27,282 nucleotides of DNA from assembly GCA_023396465.1 (NCBI GenBank), contig JAEWWF010000265.1:1-27282 (forward strand). The letters are read 5' to 3'. A program made the position numbers and the translations under genes. This document shows positions 7,503 to 14,418 of this stretch, one piece after another. The notes beneath the pieces are model-generated. The model worked only from the letters and a program-made list of their open reading frames with translations, was not told where the DNA came from and did not search any database. Origin of the DNA: Pseudomonadota bacterium (GTDB lineage Bacteria; Pseudomonadota; Alphaproteobacteria; Rhodospirillales; Rhodospirillaceae). How positions within the stretch are numbered: the stretch's first letter is position 1; each line of letters begins with the position of its first letter.

Positions 7503-7913
7503 ATGATGATCCGCAAGGGGCTTTGGATCGCGGCGGTGGCCGTGGTGTTGCAAGGGTGCGGCCCGACCTACTCCACCCGCTATGACTATATCGCACCCAG
7601 TTCGCCGGAGGGGCGGGCCTGCGTGGCGCAGTGTCAGGTAAGTCAGACCCATTGCCGGTCTTCCTGCGAATCCGCGCAAGAAGCCTGCCGCTCCCGCGCG
7701 CGGCTGGAAGCCATACACGAATACGAGCGTTATGCCGAGGCGCGCACCAAGGCCGGCAAGAAAGTCGACCGCAGCGTGTCGTCGTTCGATCGCGCCTATA
7801 CCTGCTCCGACCGCACCTGCCGCAGCAACTGCGAGGAAGATTTCCGCATCTGCTACGGTACCTGCGGCGGCGAGGTGAGGGCGACCGTCATCTGCACTTC
7901 CGGCTGCGAGTAG
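7503..7913 (+). CDS. Cysteine-rich lipoprotein with duplicated CX3C-X6-CX3C motifs
   Basis: A 136-residue predicted lipoprotein. I chose the ATG at 7503 because GAGGAAAGG (7491-7499) precedes it; 7506 is an alternative. The N-terminus is MMIRKG plus a hydrophobic stretch ending in the lipobox LQGC, giving lipidated C19. The mature part has twelve further cysteines in two clusters. Cluster one is C40, C44, C51, C55, C62. Cluster two is C101, C106, C110, C117, C121, C131, C135. Both contain the same CX3C-X6-CX3C core, suited to disulfide-linked helical hairpins in the periplasm. A charged Arg/Glu/Lys-rich linker (about 63-95) separates them. I do not recognise the family. It is transcribed divergently from the LemA operon and ends 8 bp before rmlC, which is convergent. 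Confidence 0.82.
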   Translation: MMIRKGLWIAAVAVVLQGCGPTYSTRYDYIAPSSPEGRACVAQCQVSQTHCRSSCESAQEACRSRARLEAIHEYERYAEARTKAGKKVDRSVSSFDRAYTCSDRTCRSNCEEDFRICYGTCGGEVRATVICTSGCE

Positions 7914-7921
7914 CGCCGGGT

Positions 7922-8485
7922 TCAGCTTTCGTAGTGGAAATAAGCCGGCAGGTCGGCGAGGCAGGGGTGGCGGCGGTCCTTGTCGGACAGTACCACCGCC
8001 TCGGCGGTCACCGGCCAGTCGATGCCGAGCGCCGGATCATCCCACGCCAGTCCTTTGTCGCACTCGGGGGCATAGAGGTCGGTGACCTTGTAAATCACCT
8101 CGGTATCCGGCGTCAGGGTGCAGAAGCCATGGGCGAAGCCCTTGGGCACCAGGATCTGGTTCCAGGCTTCGGCGCTGATCTCCGCCGCCACCCACTGACC
8201 ATAGGTGGGCGAGCCGGCGCGGATATCCACCGCCACGTCGAGAATGGCGCCGCGCACCACCCGCACCAGCTTGTCCTGGGCGTGCGGCGGGGTCTGGAAA
8301 TGCAGGCCGCGCAGGGTGCCGCGTTCGGCCGACAGGGAATGGTTGTCCTGCACGAAGTCGAGGTCGAGGCCGGCCTCGTGGAAGGCGGCGCGATTCCAGG
8401 TTTCCGAGAAGAAGCCGCGATGGTCGCCGAAACGACGCGGCTTGATGATCAGGACCTCGGGAATGGCGAGGCGTTCGATGTCCAT
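7922..8485 (-). CDS. rmlC: dTDP-4-dehydrorhamnose 3,5-epimerase
   Basis: A 187-residue cupin enzyme for the third step of dTDP-L-rhamnose synthesis, epimerising C3 and C5 of dTDP-4-keto-6-deoxyglucose. Visible family landmarks: RGFFSETW (24-31), TLRGLHFQ (57-64) containing the catalytic base H62, K72, VPKGFAHGF (113-121) and the KVTDLYAPE segment (133-141) with the likely acid Y138. The length is typical (180-190). The ATG at 8485 has GAGGA upstream. It is a single gene, about 6 kb from the rmlB-rmlD-rmlA operon and separated from it by genes on both strands, so it must be transcribed separately. With the other three genes it completes the rhamnose pathway. Confidence 0.96.
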   Translation of the reverse strand: MDIERLAIPEVLIIKPRRFGDHRGFFSETWNRAAFHEAGLDLDFVQDNHSLSAERGTLRGLHFQTPPHAQDKLVRVVRGAILDVAVDIRAGSPTYGQWVAAEISAEAWNQILVPKGFAHGFCTLTPDTEVIYKVTDLYAPECDKGLAWDDPALGIDWPVTAEAVVLSDKDRRHPCLADLPAYFHYES

Positions 8486-8553
8486 GTCCGTCCTCGTGCT
8501 GGCAGGGGCAGGTGTCCGCCCTTATAGACGCTCGCCGCCGGAAGCGCCACCGC

Positions 8554-8617
8554 TGGCGGCGTTGCCGAGATGGCAGTGTGGCGGCGTTGCCGGGATGACA
8601 GAGTGGCGGCGTTGCCG
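8554..8617 (+). repeat. Three direct repeats of a 14-bp core at exact 25-bp period
   Basis: TGGCGGCGTTGCCG occurs at 8554-8567, 8579-8592 and 8604-8617, each start exactly 25 bp from the last. The 11-bp spacers (AGATGGCAGTG and GGATGACAGAG) are also related, matching at 8 of 11 positions. Each core contains the small palindrome CGGC-GTT-GCCG, and the third extends it to GGCGGC-GTT-GCCGCC. The array fills the 198-bp region between rmlC (minus) and the sulfotransferase (plus), ending 66 bp before the latter's ATG. It could be tandem operator sites, since a 25-bp period is about 2.4 helical turns, or a small minisatellite. Confidence 0.7.
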
Positions 8618-8683
8618 CCGGGCGGTCTGTGTGTATAGTGCCGCTTCCGTCCGTCGTTATTCCTTGCTCACTGGTTGCCCGCC

Positions 8684-9505
8684 ATGCTTCAGGCCCTGCT
8701 GTCCCTGTTCCGCCGCCCGCCCGCCGCCGCCGGGGCGGCCCAGGGGGACGTGCCGCCCGTGCTGATCGGTGCCACCGGCGGGTCGGGCACGCGGGCGGTG
8801 CATGGGCTGCTGTCGGATACCGGCCTGTTCATGGGCGTGCGGCTGAACGGGGCCGGCGACGCCATGGATTTCGAGCCCTTCCTCGACCGCCGCATCAACG
8901 ACATCCTGCGCGACCGCCACGGCCTCGACTATCGGCCAGAGGATCTGGCGCCCGACCTCCATGCCGACGCCCTGGCGGAACTGCGGGCGGCGGCGGCCAC
9001 CTATCGCAGCGAATACACCGGTGGCCGTTGGGGCTGGAAGAATCCGCGCTCCATGTACGTGCTGCCGCTGATCCATGCTCTGTATCCGCGCCTGTGGTTC
9101 ATCCACCTGATCCGTGATGGCCGCGACATGGCGTTTTCCGGCAACCAGAACCAGCCGCGCAAGCATTACGCCGCCCTGTTCGGACGGCCGCTGGCCGCCG
9201 ACACCGACCCGGTGGCCGCCATCGAGTTGTGGGACACCGCCAACCGCGGCGCCGCCGCTTTCGGCGAACGGGTGCTGGGCGAGCGGTACATCCGTATCCG
9301 CTTTGAAGACCTGTGCGCGGCGCCGTTGCCGGTGGTGGAAGATCTGCTGCGCCGCCTCGACCTGCCGCTGGAGGCCGCCGCCGCCGCCGCGGCGCGGGTG
9401 GCGACGCCCGACAGTGTTGGCCGCTGGCGACAGGAGGAGCCGGCGCTGGCGGCGCGAGTGACCGAAGCCGGCCGCGCCGGGCTGGAAGCCTTTGGCTATC
9501 TGTAG
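8684..9505 (+). CDS. Sulfotransferase family protein
   Basis: A 273-residue PAPS-dependent sulfotransferase candidate. The 5'-phosphosulfate-binding loop is ATGGSGTR (residues 30-37) after a hydrophobic strand. The 3'-phosphate-binding motif is HLIRDGRDMAFS (141-152) with R144 and S152, at the usual distance. A WGWKNPRS segment (116-123) lies between them, as in many bacterial sulfotransferases acting on carbohydrates. I chose the ATG at 8684; a TTG three codons upstream is possible. No clear Shine-Dalgarno is seen. Within a polysaccharide locus, sulfation of an exported glycan or glycolipid is the natural guess, but the acceptor cannot be read from sequence. No PAPS synthesis genes are in the window. 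The C-terminal third is alanine-rich and helical. Confidence 0.85.
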   Translation: MLQALLSLFRRPPAAAGAAQGDVPPVLIGATGGSGTRAVHGLLSDTGLFMGVRLNGAGDAMDFEPFLDRRINDILRDRHGLDYRPEDLAPDLHADALAELRAAAATYRSEYTGGRWGWKNPRSMYVLPLIHALYPRLWFIHLIRDGRDMAFSGNQNQPRKHYAALFGRPLAADTDPVAAIELWDTANRGAAAFGERVLGERYIRIRFEDLCAAPLPVVEDLLRRLDLPLEAAAAAAARVATPDSVGRWRQEEPALAARVTEAGRAGLEAFGYL

Positions 9506-9514
9506 GCCAACGTC

Positions 9515-10222
9515 CTAGGGGCGCAGGCCCCAGGCGATATACTGGGCCCCGAGCGGCAACCACGTCAGCGCCCGCTCCAGCGGCCGCAGGGCGCGCAAGG
9601 GGCCAGGGAAGAACAGCCGGAACTCCCGCCGCACGTCGGCAAAGCCCGCCGTCCGCAGCCGCGCCGTCAGGACGCCGGCCGGGATCATCTCCGCCCCCTC
9701 GTCGAAGGGGCAGGTGTTGAAGGCATGACGGGTGAGCGGGTTGATGGGGTTGTGCTCGAACAGGAACAGCCGCCCGCCCGGCTTCACCACCCGATGCAGT
9801 TCCGCCAGCAGGCGGGGCTGATCCGCCGCCGGGATGTGGTGGAAGACGCAGGCGGCGAAGGCGACGTCGAAGCTGGCATCGCTGAACGGCAGCGTGCGGC
9901 CGTCGAACAGGCGATAGTCGGCGAGACCCGGAAACCGCTCCCGCGCCACTTCCAGCGACCGTGACGAGATATCGGCGGCCGTCAGGGTGGCATTGGGCAG
10001 ATGACGGCGCAGGAACGGCACGCTGTTGCCGACGCCACAGCCGAAATCCAGCACCGCCAGCGGCGCCCGCGCCGCCTCGCCCAGCCGGGCGGCGACGTCG
10101 ATGGTCTTGTACTCGTGGAAGAACTCCGGCGCTTCGCCGCTGAGACGGGTGTTGCGCGCGTGCGTCTGCCGGTATTCGTCGGCGAAACGGTCGAAGGTCG
10201 ATGGGTCCATGGCCGGCAGCAT
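9515..10222 (-). CDS. Class I SAM-dependent methyltransferase
   Basis: A 235-residue protein with the Rossmann methyltransferase core: motif I VLDFGCGVGN (57-66), an acidic post-I strand (LTAADIS), motif II/III around FDVAFAACVFHHI and the VVKPGGRLFLFEHNP strand that follows it. There is no signal peptide. The closing region (LFFPGPLRALRPLERALTWLPLGAQY) resembles the tails of methyltransferases in sugar and quinone/lipid clusters and may touch the membrane. The substrate is unknown. Neighbouring polysaccharide genes make sugar O-methylation plausible, and other small molecules are not excluded. ATG 10222 and ATG 10210 are both possible starts. It converges on the sulfotransferase gene, with 9 bp between stops, and diverges from the gtrB-type gene. 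Confidence 0.85.
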   Translation of the reverse strand: MLPAMDPSTFDRFADEYRQTHARNTRLSGEAPEFFHEYKTIDVAARLGEAARAPLAVLDFGCGVGNSVPFLRRHLPNATLTAADISSRSLEVARERFPGLADYRLFDGRTLPFSDASFDVAFAACVFHHIPAADQPRLLAELHRVVKPGGRLFLFEHNPINPLTRHAFNTCPFDEGAEMIPAGVLTARLRTAGFADVRREFRLFFPGPLRALRPLERALTWLPLGAQYIAWGLRP

Positions 10223-10347
10223 GCGTCAGCCGCCGCCACCGCGCAAGCCTCCGCCCGGCCGGCGCAGACGGGAAAAATGGACAGCGGCGGGCGGTTGTGG
10301 TGTGTTCGTGACGTCGTTTTCCAGCGTACCGGACCCCTTCAGCCGCC

Positions 10348-11361
10348 ATGACCTTCAGCCGTGCCGCCGCTGCCGCCCCTGTCCCCGCCCTGTCCGTCGT
10401 CATCCCCTGCTTCAACGAGCAGGACAGTTTGGCCGAACTGCACCGCCGCCTGACCGCAGTCTGCCGCGACACGGTGGGTGCCGATTACGAGATCGTGCTG
10501 GTCAACGACGGCTCCCGCGATGGCACATGGGGCGCCCTGCAGGCGCTTGCCGGGAACGATCCGCGTCTCGTGCTGGTGGACCTGTCGCGCAACCACGGCC
10601 ATCAGCTGGCGCTCAGCGCCGGCCTGACCGTCTGTCGGGGCGAGCGTATCCTGATCATCGACGCCGACCTGCAAGACCCGCCGGAGCTGCTGCCGGCGAT
10701 GATGGCGCGCATGGACGAAGGCGTGGACGTGGTTTACGGCCAGCGCCGTTCCCGCGACGGCGAGACCGCTTTCAAGACCCTGACGGCGCGGGCCTTCTAC
10801 CGTCTGCTGCGGGCGCTCAGCGACGTCGACATCCCGCTCGACACCGGCGACTTCCGGCTGATGAGCCGACGGGTTTGCGACGTGCTGAACGACATGCCGG
10901 AAAGCCACCGCTTCATCCGCGGCATGGTCAGCTGGGTCGGCTTCCGGCAGGAGCCGATCCTCTACGAGCGCGCCGCCCGCTTCGCCGGCACCACCAAGTA
11001 CACCCTGCGCAAGATGGTCAACTTCGCCGCCGACGCCATCACCGGCTTTTCCATCCGGCCGGTGCGGCTGGCGATCTATGCCAGCCTGGTGTTCGGCGTC
11101 CTGACCCTGTTGGCGGCACTGTGGGCCGTGGGCGGCTGGCTGGCCGGCGCCACCATCCCGGGGTGGGCCAGCCTGATGGTCGCCGTGCTGCTGATCGGAT
11201 CGGTGCAGATGCTGCTGCTCGGCATCGTCGGCGAGTACGTGGCGCGCTCGTTCCTGGAGTTGAAGCGGCGGCCGCTGTTCATCATCCGCGAGGTGCGGCG
11301 CGGCAGCACGGTCGAGACGGAGACAACCACAGCGGACAGCCCGCTCAGCGAGGCTCGCTGA
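10348..11361 (+). CDS. GtrB/DPM1-type family 2 glycosyltransferase with C-terminal membrane segments
   Basis: A 337-residue GT2 enzyme of the polyprenyl-phosphate glycosyltransferase type. Visible: SVVIPCFNEQDSL (16-28), VNDGSRDGT (52-60), the metal-binding DAD at 105-107 in IIDADLQDPPE, then GDFRLM and the FAGTTKYTLRKM stretch typical of DPM1/GtrB proteins just before the membrane. Two C-terminal transmembrane segments (about residues 240-262 and 275-297) match the GtrB topology. It should transfer a sugar from a nucleotide donor to undecaprenyl phosphate on the cytoplasmic face. A GtrA-family gene (12726-13181) lies nearby on the other strand, and GtrA is the usual partner that moves such lipids across the membrane. 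The donor sugar is unknown. The last 17 nt overlap the convergent flippase gene. Confidence 0.9.
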   Translation: MTFSRAAAAAPVPALSVVIPCFNEQDSLAELHRRLTAVCRDTVGADYEIVLVNDGSRDGTWGALQALAGNDPRLVLVDLSRNHGHQLALSAGLTVCRGERILIIDADLQDPPELLPAMMARMDEGVDVVYGQRRSRDGETAFKTLTARAFYRLLRALSDVDIPLDTGDFRLMSRRVCDVLNDMPESHRFIRGMVSWVGFRQEPILYERAARFAGTTKYTLRKMVNFAADAITGFSIRPVRLAIYASLVFGVLTLLAALWAVGGWLAGATIPGWASLMVAVLLIGSVQMLLLGIVGEYVARSFLELKRRPLFIIREVRRGSTVETETTTADSPLSEAR

Positions 11362-11364
11362 GCG
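11342..11364. terminator. Perfect 10-bp inverted repeat spanning both stop codons of a convergent pair
   Basis: The arms 11342-11351 (CGCTCAGCGA) and 11355-11364 (TCGCTGAGCG) are exactly complementary around a GGC loop. The stop of the GT2 gene (11359-11361) and that of the flippase gene (11345-11347) both lie in the arms. There is no T-tract, so it is not a canonical intrinsic terminator on either strand, but it is a strong hairpin in a position suited to bidirectional termination or 3'-end protection. Confidence 0.55.
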
Positions 11365-12688
11365 CTCCGATCTGGCGTTTGCGCTCGGCCCGCAGCCACA
11401 GGGCGAGGCGCAGGAAGGTCAGCACTGTCGCCGTCGCCGCCGTGGCGCTGGAGGTGATGGCCATGCCGACGATGCCGTAGGTGTGCGACAGGCCCCATCC
11501 CACCGCCACGAAGACCACCAGCAGCGTCGCCATCATGGCGGTGTAGAAGGTCAGCTGGCGCAGGGCGTAGACCAACTCGTTGGTCCAGAACAGAGTCATG
11601 AAGAGCAGTAGGCTGGGCACCAGGATCTGCATGGGCAGTTCCGCCTCGGCATAGGCGGCGCCGTAGAACAGGACCAGGATGTCGTCGGTCAGCAGCAGCA
11701 GCACCGGCGCCGCCGCCAGGGCGAGGCCGCCCATGACCAGGGAACTGGTGCGCAGGAACCGCACCAGATCATCAAGCCGTCCCTCCTGCGCCATGCGGGT
11801 CATGTCGCCGAAGGCGGCAATGCCGAGCAGCCGCACCGCCTGCACCGCGTATTCGATCATCATGCGGGCGATGCGATAGAGGCCGAGCTGGGTATCCCCG
11901 ACGAACCACATCAGGATCAGCACGTCGCCATGACGGGTGGCGCCGGCGAAGAAGTTGGACAGCAGGCCAAGGCGCACGCTCTGCCAATAGGTGGCCGGCA
12001 CCGCCAGCGGATAGCGCCACACCGCCAGCGCCCGCGTCGCCAATCCCGACACCTGATAGTGCGATCGCAACTCCCGCCGCAGCATGGCGAGACAGACGAC
12101 CGCCCGGCCGAGGCTCATGGTCAGGGCGCAGGCTGCCACCAGCGGCACCGTCAGCACCCCGGCCAGGGCCAGCACGGTCAGCAGGGACAGGACCGCCAGC
12201 ACCGACAGCACCGGCTGGGCGGCGATGGCGACAAACCGTTCGCGGTCCCGCATGATGCAGCGCCAAAACGGCTCGACCGCATCGACCACGGCAGTCAGCG
12301 CCTGGATACGCATGGCCCAGGCGATGGCCTCCGGCTGATCGGTGAACCGGGCCAGCGTGAACGATCCCAGCACCAGCAGCACGGCGCAGACGAGGCGGGT
12401 CAGGACCGCCACCCGCACGCCGCCGGCCAGGGTATCGCGCAGGCGGCGGCGGTCGGAGGAATCGCGCTCCGCCGCCAGTTCCCGCAGCAGGGCTTCCTCC
12501 GCGCCTTGCGTGAACAGCGCGTGCAGCAGGAACCAGGAAGCGGCAACGATGGCCCAGGCGCCGAACCCGGCGGTGCCGAGGCTGCGCGCCAGCATGACGT
12601 TCTGGGCGAAGCCGACGACGAAATACGCCGCCGTGCCGGCGATGAGGATGGAGCCGCTCGACAGAAAGCGTCGCACACTGCCGGTCAT
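11345..12688 (-). CDS. Wzx-type polysaccharide flippase (MATE/PST superfamily)
   Basis: A 447-residue, almost wholly hydrophobic protein with about 12-14 membrane segments, as usual for Wzx/PST proteins. The N-terminus (GSILIAGTAAYFVVGFAQNVMLARSLGTAGFGAWAI) is the recognisable family opening. A charged cytoplasmic loop (ERDSSDRRRLRD) follows the second helix. It should flip undecaprenyl-diphosphate-linked oligosaccharide repeat units to the periplasmic face. The ATG at 12688 lies 37 nt after the GtrA-family stop, so the two are probably co-transcribed. No clear ribosome site is seen. No Wzy-like polymerase or Wzz is recognised inside the window. Its last codons overlap the convergent GT2 gene. 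Confidence 0.87.
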   Translation of the reverse strand: MTGSVRRFLSSGSILIAGTAAYFVVGFAQNVMLARSLGTAGFGAWAIVAASWFLLHALFTQGAEEALLRELAAERDSSDRRRLRDTLAGGVRVAVLTRLVCAVLLVLGSFTLARFTDQPEAIAWAMRIQALTAVVDAVEPFWRCIMRDRERFVAIAAQPVLSVLAVLSLLTVLALAGVLTVPLVAACALTMSLGRAVVCLAMLRRELRSHYQVSGLATRALAVWRYPLAVPATYWQSVRLGLLSNFFAGATRHGDVLILMWFVGDTQLGLYRIARMMIEYAVQAVRLLGIAAFGDMTRMAQEGRLDDLVRFLRTSSLVMGGLALAAAPVLLLLTDDILVLFYGAAYAEAELPMQILVPSLLLFMTLFWTNELVYALRQLTFYTAMMATLLVVFVAVGWGLSHTYGIVGMAITSSATAATATVLTFLRLALWLRAERKRQIGALSEPR

Positions 12689-12725
12689 CGGGCGGGCACC
12701 CGAGGGAGGGTCAGCGTCCGTGGCG

Positions 12726-13181
12726 TCACGATCGGAACGACCAGGCGCGGTTGAGGGCGAAGACCACCACCGGCACCACCACGATCATGAACGGCAGCAC
12801 ATAAGGATAGGGCAGTTCGCCGACATCCATCACCAGCCACACGGCGGCACTGTTGAGCGCCAGTCCGACGAGGGTGACGGCGACGAAGCGGGCGAAGCTG
12901 GCGGCGGTGGGGGCGGCGGCGCCGAAGGTCCAGCGGAAGTTGCCGAAGTAGGACACGAACACCGCCACGCCATAGGCAAGCAGGTTGGCGGCCAGCGGCG
13001 CCAGTCCGGCATGCTCCATCACCGCGATGAAGACCAGGCTGTGGGTAAGGGTCGCCGCGCCCCCGACCAGCCCGAACTTGAGATACTGCACCGCCAGTGG
13101 GCGCAGCGCCGCCACCGTCCCGGACAAGGTCCGGTCGGAGGTGTCTGGGGCGTCCCGGCAGTCCGGTGTCAGGGGGTCCAT
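12726..13181 (-). CDS. GtrA family membrane protein
   Basis: A 151-residue protein. After a hydrophilic N-terminus of about 28 residues it matches the GtrA pattern: LAVQYLKFGLVGGAATLTHSL, then a second helix, then LLAYGVAVFVSYFGNFRWTFG, and a third and fourth helix ending VVVFALNRAWSF. Four transmembrane segments and the FxxNRxWxF ending are family hallmarks. GtrA proteins are thought to flip polyprenyl-phosphate-linked sugars made by GtrB-type enzymes. I chose the ATG at 13181. The frame is open further upstream, but the extra residues are Arg/Pro-rich and run into the galE promoter region. It is the probable first gene of an operon with the flippase. Confidence 0.9.
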   Translation of the reverse strand: MDPLTPDCRDAPDTSDRTLSGTVAALRPLAVQYLKFGLVGGAATLTHSLVFIAVMEHAGLAPLAANLLAYGVAVFVSYFGNFRWTFGAAAPTAASFARFVAVTLVGLALNSAAVWLVMDVGELPYPYVLPFMIVVVPVVVFALNRAWSFRS

Positions 13182-13235
13182 GCGGGTGGCGGTGCGTGTG
13201 AGCAATGGGGGGCGAAAAGGAGGCCGGTCCCGGCG

Positions 13236-13250
13236 GTCCGGTGCCCGGAC
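13236..13250. promoter_or_regulatory. Inverted repeat in the gtrA/galE divergent region
   Basis: GTCCGG-TGC-CCGGAC is a perfect 6-bp inverted repeat with a 3-bp centre in the 225-bp region between the divergent gtrA-type (start 13181) and galE-type (start 13407) genes. It is an operator or small leader hairpin candidate. No convincing -35/-10 pair was found in this region. Confidence 0.3.
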
Positions 13251-13394
13251 ACTAGCATTCCCTGCCCGAAACGCATAGGGGTGCGTGGGACCAAGGGCTG
13301 AGGGCATTCCCCCGACCGGCTCCGGTCTTGCCTCATGCCCACACATCGCGCATGGTGCCGCCGCTGCCGCCGGCGCGCGGGTCTGGCGGCTCAC

Positions 13395-13398
13395 GGAG
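13395..13398 (+). promoter_or_regulatory. Ribosome binding site supporting a TTG start for the epimerase
   Basis: GGAG ends 8 nt before the TTG at 13407, which sits exactly where the Rossmann-fold N-terminus should begin. The upstream in-frame ATG at 13335 would add 24 Arg/Cys-rich residues atypical of the family. Confidence 0.55.
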
Positions 13399-13406
13399 CA
13401 CGAGGT

Positions 13407-14399
13407 TTGACGAGCAACACCGTCCTGGTCGCCGGCGGCGCCGGCTTCATCGGCAGCCATGTCTGCAAGGCGCTGGCGCGTGCCGGCTACCTTCCCGTCG
13501 CCTACGACAACCTGTCGAACGGCCACGCCGACGCCGTGCGCTGGGGACCGCTGGAGGTGGGCGACCTGAGCGACGTGGCGGCACTCGGCCACGCCTTTGC
13601 CACCTGGCGGCCGGTGGCGGTGATGCACTTTGCCGCCTTCATCGAGGTCGCCGAGTCGGTGCGCGATCCGGCCCGTTTCTACGCCAACAACGTCGGCGGC
13701 ACGCTCGCCCTGGCGGCGGCCATGCAGGCGGCCGGGGTGGGGGCGCTGGTGTTTTCTTCCACCGCCGCCGTCTACGGCGACCCGGTGCGGCTGCCGATGG
13801 CGGAGGATCATCCGCTGGCCCCCATCAACCCCTACGGCCGCGGCAAGCTGATGGCCGAGCAGATGCTGGCCGATCTGGCGGCGGCGCGGGGCCTGCGGCA
13901 TGTGGTGCTGCGCTATTTCAATGCCGCCGGCGCCGACCCCGACGGCGACCTGGGCGAACGGCACGAGCCCGAGTCCCACCTGATCCCGCTGGCGGTGCAG
14001 GCGGCTCTCGGCCTACGGCCGGAACTGGCGGTGTTTGGCGACGATTACCCGACGCCTGACGGCACCTGCGTCCGCGATTACGTGCATGTGAGCGATCTGG
14101 CCACCGCCCATGTGGCGGCGCTGCGCCGGCTGCTGGCCGGCGGCGACGGGCTGACCGCCAACGTCGGCACCGGCCAGGGACATTCGGTGCGGCAGGTGAT
14201 CGACACGGTGGCGACGGTGACCGGCCGCCCGGTGCCACACCGCATCGCCCCCCGTCGGCCCAGCGATCCGCCGGAACTGGTGGCCGATGCCGGCCTGCTG
14301 CGGCGGGAACTGGGCTGGCGGCCGGCGCGTCCGGCGCTGGCCGATCAGGTCGGCGATGCCTGGCGGTGGATGAGCCGGATGTCGGTGGCGGGCGCCTGA
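13407..14399 (+). CDS. galE: UDP-glucose 4-epimerase
   Basis: A 330-residue extended short-chain dehydrogenase that interconverts UDP-glucose and UDP-galactose. The NAD-binding motif GGAGFIGSH lies at residues 10-18. T119 (in SSTAAVYG) and Y143/K147 (YGRGK) form the catalytic triad, close to S124/Y149/K153 of E. coli GalE. RYFNAAGA and RDYVHVSDLA are further GalE-specific landmarks. The TTG start at 13407 gives the usual length (330-340) and has a GGAG site 8 nt upstream. It supplies galactose (or, in some relatives, N-acetylgalactosamine or a uronic acid) to the surrounding polysaccharide pathway. Substrate range cannot be read from sequence alone. It converges on rmlA. Confidence 0.92.
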   Translation: MTSNTVLVAGGAGFIGSHVCKALARAGYLPVAYDNLSNGHADAVRWGPLEVGDLSDVAALGHAFATWRPVAVMHFAAFIEVAESVRDPARFYANNVGGTLALAAAMQAAGVGALVFSSTAAVYGDPVRLPMAEDHPLAPINPYGRGKLMAEQMLADLAAARGLRHVVLRYFNAAGADPDGDLGERHEPESHLIPLAVQAALGLRPELAVFGDDYPTPDGTCVRDYVHVSDLATAHVAALRRLLAGGDGLTANVGTGQGHSVRQVIDTVATVTGRPVPHRIAPRRPSDPPELVADAGLLRRELGWRPARPALADQVGDAWRWMSRMSVAGA

Positions 14400-14407
14400 T
14401 GGCGCCC
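14390..14407. terminator. Hairpin with the galE stop codon in its loop
   Basis: GGGCGCC (14390-14396) and GGCGCCC (14401-14407) pair around a TGAT loop that contains the galE TGA (14397-14399). It is followed by CCTTCCT on the plus strand, with no T-run. It lies 12 bp before the rmlA stop on the opposite strand, so it may serve both genes. Confidence 0.5.
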
Positions 14408-14418
14408 CCTTCCTGTCC

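Noticed and set aside
8554..8617. Possible CRISPR array
   Set aside because: The repeat core is 14 bp with 11-bp spacers that are themselves similar. CRISPR repeats and spacers are longer and spacers are unrelated. No cas genes are present.
10223..10347. Promoter search between the methyltransferase and GT2 genes
   Set aside because: The 125-bp divergent region must hold promoters, but no -35/-10 pair or inverted repeat stood out enough to report.
13335..13406. Upstream ATG start for galE adding 24 residues
   Set aside because: The added segment is Arg/Cys/Ala-rich and unlike GalE N-termini. The TTG at 13407 has a spaced GGAG and starts at the Rossmann fold.
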